A stretch of 9,100 nucleotides of DNA from Dehalococcoidia bacterium (lineage in GTDB: Bacteria > Chloroflexota > Dehalococcoidia > UBA6926). This document shows, piece after piece, positions 1 through 5,029 of this stretch. The notes below the pieces were generated by a model, which saw only the letters and a program-made list of their open reading frames with translations, was not told where the DNA came from and ran no database searches. Both the position numbers and the translations under genes were made by a program. Each line of letters begins with the position of its first letter. Positions within the stretch are counted from its first letter, which is position 1. The stretch lies in the NCBI GenBank assembly GCA_012271225.1, contig JAAXGS010000003.1:1-9100 (forward strand), read 5' to 3'.

Positions 1-843
1 TTCAAGTGGTGCCCCGGCTGCGGCGATTTTGGCGTCAAACGCGCCATTGAACTGACAATCGCAGCGCGCACAACGGAACGGGACATCCCGTTTGAGAACA
101 ACGTCATCGTTGCGGGCATTGGCTGCTCCGGCAACCTGGTGCACCTGACAGAGGGGCCGCAGCCGTTTGGGTTCCACGGCATTCACGGGCGGACGCTGCC
201 CGTCGCGTTCGGCATCAAGAGCGGCAACCCGGAGCTTGAGGTGATGGTGGTCGCCGGCGACGGCGATTTCCTCAGCATCGGCGCGGAGCACATCGGCCCC
301 GCCGCGCAGCGCAACCTCAACGTCACGTGCGTCATCATGGACAACGGCGTCTACGGCCTGACCAAGGGGCAGAGCTCCCCCACCACCCAGTTCGGCGTCG
401 TCACCAGCACAACGCCCGGCGGCAAGATCGAGGGTGAGGTCAAGCCGTTCCAGTACTACATCTCGCTTGGCGCGTCCTTCATCGCGTCCGCGTTCTCCAG
501 CAAGCCGCGAGAAATGGCGCAGATGATCCGCGACGCAATGGACTATCCCGGGTTCTCCATCGTTCACGTGCAGTCCCCCTGCACCACCTACAACGACAAC
601 TATGATGTGCTGCGCGGCAACGCCAAAAAGGGCATCACGCCCCTGACGTACGACATTCCGGAGGATCACGATCCCACGGACATGGGCGCGGCGATGCGCA
701 TCGCGCAGGACCCCGGCGTGCCGCTTGGCGTCATCTACGCCGCGGATAGTCCGGAGCCGCTGGACGCCCGCTACAGCGCCCTCAACTCCCGGCTGCGTGA
801 GAGGGACCTGGATCAACTCCTCGCCTCCTTCGCCATCCAGTAG
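1..843 (+). CDS. korB: 2-oxoacid:ferredoxin oxidoreductase, beta subunit (probably 2-oxoglutarate type), 5'-truncated
   Basis: The reading frame is open from base 1 to a TAG at 841-843, giving 280 residues with the N-terminus outside the window. This subunit binds thiamine pyrophosphate (TPP) and a [4Fe-4S] cluster. With the alpha/gamma subunit it oxidatively decarboxylates a 2-oxoacid to an acyl-CoA and reduces ferredoxin in the cytoplasm. Seen in the fragment: WCPGCGDFG at residues 3-11, GCS with Cys42, and SPC with Cys194. Cys4, Cys7, Cys42 and Cys194 match the spacing of the four cluster cysteines of this enzyme class. The TPP motif runs from GDGD (86-89) to DNGVYG (114-119), followed by TKGQSSPTT. 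HGIHGRTLPVAFGIK is also typical of the family. The 2-oxoglutarate assignment rests on overall resemblance to KorB; a pyruvate or other 2-oxoacid substrate is not excluded. The alpha subunit is expected just upstream. The methyltransferase gene starts 19 bases downstream, suggesting co-transcription. Confidence 0.93.
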   Translation, partial: FKWCPGCGDFGVKRAIELTIAARTTERDIPFENNVIVAGIGCSGNLVHLTEGPQPFGFHGIHGRTLPVAFGIKSGNPELEVMVVAGDGDFLSIGAEHIGPAAQRNLNVTCVIMDNGVYGLTKGQSSPTTQFGVVTSTTPGGKIEGEVKPFQYYISLGASFIASAFSSKPREMAQMIRDAMDYPGFSIVHVQSPCTTYNDNYDVLRGNAKKGITPLTYDIPEDHDPTDMGAAMRIAQDPGVPLGVIYAADSPEPLDARYSALNSRLRERDLDQLLASFAIQ

Positions 844-862
844 TCGCTCTGCCCAAACGCCA

Positions 863-2134
863 ATGGCCCAGCCAACGCTGGAAGCCCGGCTGCGTGACGA
901 GATTCGGCAACGGGGCCCAATCCCCTTTGCCGATTTCATGCGCGTTATTCTCTACGACCCGGACGGCGGCTATTACAGCGCCGACGGCGAGCGCATTGGC
1001 CCGGCGGGCGATTTCTACACCGCCCCCGCCACGCATCCGGCCTTCGGCGCTCTCCTCGCCCTGCAACTGGAGCGCTGCTGGGAGCTTCTGGACAGGCCGC
1101 GCTCATTCACCGTCCTGGAGGAGGGCGGCGGCAAGGGACGGCTGGCAGAGGACATCTGCTCCTATATCCACCGGCTCTCGCCGGAATTCGCCCGCGCGGT
1201 TGATTATCGGATCGTTGAGCTCGGTCGATGCGGCAGCGTGAAGACGGCGGACAACGGAACAGAAATCGCCATCGACTGGGACAACGAGGACAGGCAATGG
1301 ACGCCGGCGTCCATCGAAAACGGCGTCATCATCTCCAATGAGTTCTACGATGCCTGGCCGCGCCATCGCGTCGTCCAGCACGGCGACACGCTCTATGAGA
1401 TTCACGTTGACGCGGCAGACTCCGGCTTCATTGAGGTTCTGTCCGAGCCGTCCACGCCCATGCTGGCTGACCGGCTGCGGCAACTGGACGTCACGCTGCC
1501 AAACGGCAGCAAGGCCGAGATCGATCTCGAGGGGCCGACACACTTCGCAGAGAGCGCGTCACGCCTGCAACGGGGGTTCGTGTTCACGATCGACTACGGC
1601 CATCCCGCCGGCAGCCTGTACGGAGCCTCGCGGCGGGAGGGCACGCTCCTGTGCTATCACCGCCATACGTCCTCCACCAATCCGTACATCCGCCTTGGCA
1701 AGCAGGACATCACCGCGCACGTGGACTTCACGTCGCTCGCCCACGCCGGCGAGGACGCCGGGCTGCTCACGGAGGGACTGCTGACACAGCAGCGCTACCT
1801 GAAAAAGCTGGGCGCGCAGGCGTTCATCGATGCGCTGCGGGAGCTTGACCTGTCACCGCAGGACGTCCTCGCAAACCGCATGGCGATCCTGGAACTGACG
1901 CGCGCAAACGGGTTCGGCGGGTTTGGCGTCCTCATTCACAGCGCCGGAGCGCCCAACGGCAGGCCCTGGGGCGTGGATGAGATTGTCATCAGCAGGGCGC
2001 GGGGCGGGCTGGACGGCCTGCATCCCGTCTTGCTCACGCCCAACCACATGCCGCTCCTGGCCGGCCGCTATCCGCAGTACTCTGAGCTCGACGCGATTTG
2101 GCCCGTAACGCAGCGGCCGGCCGCGCGCCAATGA
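863..2134 (+). CDS. MidA-family class I SAM-dependent methyltransferase (COG1565/DUF185, NDUFAF7-like)
   Basis: A 423-residue protein of typical family length. The family includes mitochondrial NDUFAF7, which methylates an arginine of the complex I 49-kDa subunit; the bacterial substrate is unknown here. Seen: the family N-terminus with GPIPFADFM (18-26), ILYDPDGGYY (29-38) and GDFYTAPATHPAFG (49-62). The SAM-binding motif I is VLEEGGGKGRLAED (84-97). Further on are NEFYDAWPRHR (159-169), IDYGHPAGSLY (243-253), EGTLLCYHRH (259-268) and DITAHVDFT (282-290). The ATG at 863 was chosen because the family alignment begins there. The frame stays open upstream to 725, but that part only reads korB out of frame. 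No clear Shine-Dalgarno sequence precedes the start, which lies 19 bases after the korB stop, so coupling or leaderless-like initiation is possible. The stop overlaps a following ATG (ATGA at 2131-2134). Family assignment is secure; the target protein is not known. Confidence 0.92.
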   Translation: MAQPTLEARLRDEIRQRGPIPFADFMRVILYDPDGGYYSADGERIGPAGDFYTAPATHPAFGALLALQLERCWELLDRPRSFTVLEEGGGKGRLAEDICSYIHRLSPEFARAVDYRIVELGRCGSVKTADNGTEIAIDWDNEDRQWTPASIENGVIISNEFYDAWPRHRVVQHGDTLYEIHVDAADSGFIEVLSEPSTPMLADRLRQLDVTLPNGSKAEIDLEGPTHFAESASRLQRGFVFTIDYGHPAGSLYGASRREGTLLCYHRHTSSTNPYIRLGKQDITAHVDFTSLAHAGEDAGLLTEGLLTQQRYLKKLGAQAFIDALRELDLSPQDVLANRMAILELTRANGFGGFGVLIHSAGAPNGRPWGVDEIVISRARGGLDGLHPVLLTPNHMPLLAGRYPQYSELDAIWPVTQRPAARQ

Positions 2135-2148
2135 AGCGACCAATGTAA
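2131..2148 (+). other. possible mini-ORF MKRPM overlapping the methyltransferase stop
   Basis: ATG AAG CGA CCA ATG TAA. Its ATG shares bases with the methyltransferase stop (ATGA, 2131-2134). Its TAA overlaps the next ATG (TAATG, 2146-2150). It may act as a reinitiation step rather than encode a functional peptide. Chance is a real alternative. Confidence 0.3.
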
Positions 2149-2174
2149 TGAAAGGAAGAGAGCGCACGCAATGA
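2148..2174 (+). other. possible mini-ORF MKGRERTQ overlapping the ridA-family start
   Basis: An eight-codon ORF from ATG at 2148 to TGA at 2172-2174. The TGA overlaps the ATG of the RidA-family gene (ATGA, 2171-2174). The purine-rich AAAGGAAGAG that probably serves as the ribosome binding site of the RidA gene lies inside it, so translating it would compete with or deliver ribosomes to that start. Whether it is translated cannot be told from sequence. Confidence 0.3.
2151..2160 (+). promoter_or_regulatory. Shine-Dalgarno sequence of the RidA-family gene
   Basis: AAAGGAAGAG is purine-rich, with the GGAAG core ending 12 bases before the ATG at 2171. The spacing is somewhat long. It is the only good ribosome binding site in the 36-base gap and supports the ATG at 2171 as the start. 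Confidence 0.5.
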
Positions 2175-2632
2175 CGATTGCACAGAGACTCAATGAGCTT
2201 GGCGTCACGCTGCCGCCCGCCGCAGCGCCCGGCGGCAACTACACCCCGGCAAATCGCGTGGGAGACCTGCTCTTTCTCGCCGGACAGCTTCCCACACTCG
2301 AAGGCACGCTCGTCACGGTGGGCAAGGTTGGCGCGGACGTGACGATTGAGCAGGCCCAGGAGGCCGCCGGCATCGCGGCGCTGAACGCGCTGGCCGCAGC
2401 CGCGGCCGCCCTCGACGGCGGGCTGGACGCGATTGAGAAGGTGGCGCGGACAACGGTGTACGTGAACGCCGTGCCGGACTTCGATCAGCAATCCCTTGTG
2501 GCCAATGGAGCCTCGGACCTTCTGGTCAGCATCCTGGGCGACGCCGGCCGCCACGCCCGGTCCGCCATCGGGGTGGGCTCCCTGCCGCGCAACGCGCCCG
2601 TGGAGGTGGAACTGACGCTCCACGTGCGCTAG
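2171..2632 (+). CDS. RidA/YjgF/YER057c/UK114 family protein
   Basis: A 153-residue protein, longer than canonical RidA (about 130) and closest in layout to the YjgF-like subgroup typified by about 150-residue proteins. RidA proteins hydrolyse reactive enamine/imine intermediates in the cytoplasm; this subgroup's substrate is not established. Seen: GNYTPANRVGDLLFLAGQLP (22-41), an Ala-rich helix QAQEAAGIAALNALAAAAAA (61-80), KVARTTVYVNAVPDF (90-104), and the C-terminal HARSAIGVGSLPRNAPVEVE (128-147). Arg130 in this last segment lines up with the carboxylate-binding arginine of RidA, and the VEVE glutamates fit the family end motif. The key arginine is therefore kept, which favours an active deaminase or ligand-binding protein. 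It follows the methyltransferase by 36 bases filled with overlapping mini-ORFs. It ends 5 bases from the stop of the oppositely oriented oxidoreductase. Confidence 0.9.
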   Translation: MTIAQRLNELGVTLPPAAAPGGNYTPANRVGDLLFLAGQLPTLEGTLVTVGKVGADVTIEQAQEAAGIAALNALAAAAAALDGGLDAIEKVARTTVYVNAVPDFDQQSLVANGASDLLVSILGDAGRHARSAIGVGSLPRNAPVEVELTLHVR

Positions 2633-2637
2633 CAGGA

Positions 2638-3984
2638 CTACTCTGATGCCGGAGTGTCCGCCGTTCCCGCCGTCTCCTCACGCATCAGCGCCCGCGCGAC
2701 ATCCTGCCCCTGACGGATGCTGTAGTTGGTTCCGCGATCCTGCGGGTAGATCTGGCTCATCGCAGCGAGCCACAGGCCGTCGATGGGAGTCCTGTTGGGC
2801 GGAATCTTGCCGCTGAAATGCGTGGTCATGATGGGCTGCGCCGCGCCCTCACGATGAACGTGTGTCCGCTCAACCCATGAGAGATCGAACGCCGGGTTGA
2901 TCTTCTTGAGATGCTGCGCATACTCCGCGATCAACTCATCATCGGACAGGGCCCAGCGGTGATCGTCCGGCGTGACGTAGTCAGCCGTGTACAGGATGTG
3001 CTTTCCGCCGTAGACGGAGGGCGGCACAAGGTTTGTCTGCTCCAGAGCGAGCAGGAACGGGATGTCCGCGTCCGCGATGTTGAGCCAATAGATTGGCGAG
3101 AGGCTTTGCGATAGCACCCAGATGACGGCAATCGCGCCCTCGTAGTCGATGCCCTCCACCTTTTGCCGATAGTCATCGGGCAGGTCGACCAGCCGCGGCA
3201 ACAGGAAACTGGGCACGGTTGCGATCACCACGTCATACTCCCGGCGCTCTTCCGTTCCGTCCGGGCGCGCAATGATCAGCCCGGTCACACGGTTGTCGCT
3301 CGTTTCGATGCGGGACACGCCAACGCCGGTCTGCACGTCGCCGCCCATCTCCCGGATCCGCTGCTCCAGGGCATCGATGAGCACCTGCCAGCTGCCCGTG
3401 ATGTAGCCGAGCTTCTCCCGGCCAAGAACTCCGCTGCGGGACGTGAGCCGCGTCGCAAACTTGCTCCACAGCCACGGCATCCCGATCTGCTCCGCGTATT
3501 TGCCAAACTTGCCGCGCAGCAGCGGCTCCCAGATCTCCTCATAGTTGCGCCGCCCCGCCCATTTCCGCATGTATCCCGCCGCCGTCGCGCCCTCAAGCCG
3601 CCGCCAGTTCCTGATGCGCTGGATGTACAGCGTCACCAACCCCATGCGAATGCGATCCACGAGGCTCACAGGGCTGAACCGCAGCAGGTCCATCGCCGTG
3701 GCGAACGGATGGATGCGCCCGTGGGTAAAGTAGCCGACCTTGGAGTCCTCCCAGATGAGGCGGTCTTTCAGCCCAAGCTCATCCAGCAGGTCGATGATCG
3801 TCACATCCGACAGGAAAAGATGGTGGTAGAAGCGCTCGAGGCGTCCGCCCCCGACATCGAAGGTCGATGCGAGACCTCCCAGAAACGGCGCGCGTTCAAA
3901 CAGATCGACGGCGTGTCCGGCCTTGGCAAGCTCGTGCGCGGCCGCCATGCCCCCCACCCCGCCGCCAATGATGCCTGTTCTCAT
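2638..3984 (-). CDS. FAD-dependent oxidoreductase (amine oxidase/HemY-like, UDP-galactopyranose mutase-like)
   Basis: A 448-residue flavoprotein, last gene of the minus-strand operon. Seen: an N-terminal Rossmann FAD site GIIGGGVGGMAAAHELAKAG (4-23), with GxGxxG formed by Gly7, Gly9 and Gly12 and the ribose-binding acid Glu30. LGGLAST (35-41) is the usual flavin-contact segment. A middle region has YEEIWEPLLRGKFG and PWLWSKFATRLTSR, typical of oxidoreductases found beside glycosyltransferases. A C-terminal FAD segment lies within about 397-431 (GLWLAAMSQIYPQDRG, then NYSIRQGQDVA). No transmembrane segment is evident. The ATG overlaps the flippase stop by 4 bases (ATGA), with GAGG 7 bases upstream. 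Its substrate is unknown. Context suggests a nucleotide sugar or an isoprenoid lipid carrier; protoporphyrinogen oxidase is less likely because no haem genes are nearby. Confidence 0.85.
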   Translation of the reverse strand: MRTGIIGGGVGGMAAAHELAKAGHAVDLFERAPFLGGLASTFDVGGGRLERFYHHLFLSDVTIIDLLDELGLKDRLIWEDSKVGYFTHGRIHPFATAMDLLRFSPVSLVDRIRMGLVTLYIQRIRNWRRLEGATAAGYMRKWAGRRNYEEIWEPLLRGKFGKYAEQIGMPWLWSKFATRLTSRSGVLGREKLGYITGSWQVLIDALEQRIREMGGDVQTGVGVSRIETSDNRVTGLIIARPDGTEERREYDVVIATVPSFLLPRLVDLPDDYRQKVEGIDYEGAIAVIWVLSQSLSPIYWLNIADADIPFLLALEQTNLVPPSVYGGKHILYTADYVTPDDHRWALSDDELIAEYAQHLKKINPAFDLSWVERTHVHREGAAQPIMTTHFSGKIPPNRTPIDGLWLAAMSQIYPQDRGTNYSIRQGQDVARALMREETAGTADTPASE

Positions 3985-5018
3985 TCCACTGCCTCGGCTC
4001 TCTGCGTCTCCCGTCCGGTCATCAGGCCGGACGCCCCCACAACCTCTTTCAGCGGCGCGCCCTCCAGAAAGAGCAGGACCGCCCCGGCTATCGTAACGGG
4101 AACCCAGAGTGTCGCGTGAATAACGACGGCATACGCCGCTGCCGCCTCCTCCGCAATTCCCGCGACAACCAGGGTCATCTTTGCGAAGAACTCAAACGGG
4201 CCGATGCCGCCGGATGTGGACGGCACCGCCGTCGCGAGATTCGACGCCGCAACCGCAACGCACAGCACAATGAGGTGCGTCTCCACGTCCAGCGCGCGCG
4301 CCACAAGGAAGTAGACAAGGGCCTCGCCCGCCCACACGGCGTTGGACACGAGAAAGTAGTAGGGGAGCTTGCGGGTTTGCCGCAATGCGGCAAACCCGCA
4401 CAGCATGGATTCGACGATGCCCAGTGCAGGAACGGCGTAGCGACTCGGGAGCGGCCGCGTCGCGATCCGCGCGGCGCGCATGGCGGCGGCGGGGAAGATG
4501 ACGGACAGCATGACACAGACGCCTGCGCTCAGGAAGATGACCGCGGACACCACGGCAGCCACGGCCAACTGGGTGGGAACGCTCCATTCCGCCGCATAGT
4601 AGTAGTACAGAAGGCCGATGCCCAGCCACAGCAGCAGCGTGAGGCCGTCAAGGATCCTCTCCACGGCGACCGTCGCAAGGCCTGCCGTCATGTCCAGGCC
4701 GGGGTTGCGCCGCAGAAGATACGCCCGCGCGAACTCCCCAAGCCGCAGCGGCAGCACGTTGTTTGCCGCGTAGCCGATTGTGGCCACCCAGTACGATCGG
4801 GACAGTGTGACGCCGCCCAGGGGCGCCAGCAGGCTCTGCCAGCGCCACGCGCGCAGGGTAAAGGCGAGAAAGTACACAACGGTGGCGGGGATCAGCCACA
4901 GGTAGTTTGCCTTGCGCAGCTCCTCAAGAAAATCGCCCAGGGAGACGCTCCAGAAGACAAGCGCCAGGAACGCCAGGCTTACTGCCAGGGCAATCAGCGT
5001 CCGTCGCTTGGCCGGCAT
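3981..5018 (-). CDS. flippase-like integral membrane protein (LPG_synthase_TM / UPF0104, PF03706)
   Basis: A 345-residue polytopic membrane protein. Its family corresponds to the membrane flippase half of MprF and to free-standing proteins such as archaeal AglD relatives. Members are thought to move or handle lipids or lipid-linked intermediates, but most are unproven. Seen: an Arg/Lys-rich N-terminus then a hydrophobic helix (about 8-26), and roughly eight further membrane segments. Signature stretches are RAWRWQSLLAPLG (56-68), NNVLPLRLGEFARAYLLRR (86-104), VERILDG (119-125) and PSTSGGIGPFEFF (266-278). The soluble lysyl-transferase domain of full MprF is absent, so aminoacylation of phosphatidylglycerol is not expected. 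It starts 11 bases after the Agl23-like gene and overlaps the oxidoreductase by 4 bases. No clear Shine-Dalgarno sequence is seen before the ATG. A perfect inverted repeat covers codons 207-217. Confidence 0.88.
   Translation of the reverse strand: MPAKRRTLIALAVSLAFLALVFWSVSLGDFLEELRKANYLWLIPATVVYFLAFTLRAWRWQSLLAPLGGVTLSRSYWVATIGYAANNVLPLRLGEFARAYLLRRNPGLDMTAGLATVAVERILDGLTLLLWLGIGLLYYYYAAEWSVPTQLAVAAVVSAVIFLSAGVCVMLSVIFPAAAMRAARIATRPLPSRYAVPALGIVESMLCGFAALRQTRKLPYYFLVSNAVWAGEALVYFLVARALDVETHLIVLCVAVAASNLATAVPSTSGGIGPFEFFAKMTLVVAGIAEEAAAAYAVVIHATLWVPVTIAGAVLLFLEGAPLKEVVGASGLMTGRETQRAEAVE
3992..3995 (-). promoter_or_regulatory. Shine-Dalgarno GAGG for the FAD oxidoreductase
   Basis: Read on the minus strand, GAGG lies 7 bases upstream of the ATG at 3984, inside the end of the flippase gene. 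It supports this start and separate or coupled initiation at the ATGA overlap. Confidence 0.55.
4370..4400. repeat. perfect 14-bp inverted repeat, 3-base spacer, inside the flippase gene
   Basis: Arms TGCGGGTTTGCCGC (4370-4383) and GCGGCAAACCCGCA (4387-4400) are exact reverse complements separated by AAT. In the gene it encodes Cys207 to Arg216 and the first base of Lys217. No T-run follows on either strand, so it does not look like an intrinsic terminator. The mRNA could fold into a very stable stem with a tight loop. It may be an inserted small palindromic repeat, a protein-binding site or a translation-pausing structure; chance is unlikely for this length. Confidence 0.9.
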
Positions 5019-5029
5019 GGGCAGGCGGC

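Noticed and set aside
725..862. Upstream extension of the methyltransferase frame into korB
   Set aside because: These residues are Ser/Pro/Arg-rich, unlike any family N-terminus, and come from reading korB out of frame. The ATG at 863 begins the family alignment.
2113..2124. 12-bp palindrome GCGGCCGGCCGC near the methyltransferase stop
   Set aside because: No loop, pure GC, and such short GC palindromes are expected in this composition; similar 10-mers occur at 6352-6361 and 8126-8135.
1853..2623. 256-codon minus-strand ORF opposite the methyltransferase end and the RidA gene
   Set aside because: It spans two well-supported plus-strand genes, has no recognisable motif and its composition is typical of an antisense shadow.
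2640..2655. Small stem ACTCTG-ATGC-CGGAGT at the convergent junction as a terminator
   Set aside because: Only six pairs including a wobble, no T-run on either strand, and it lies within the oxidoreductase coding end.
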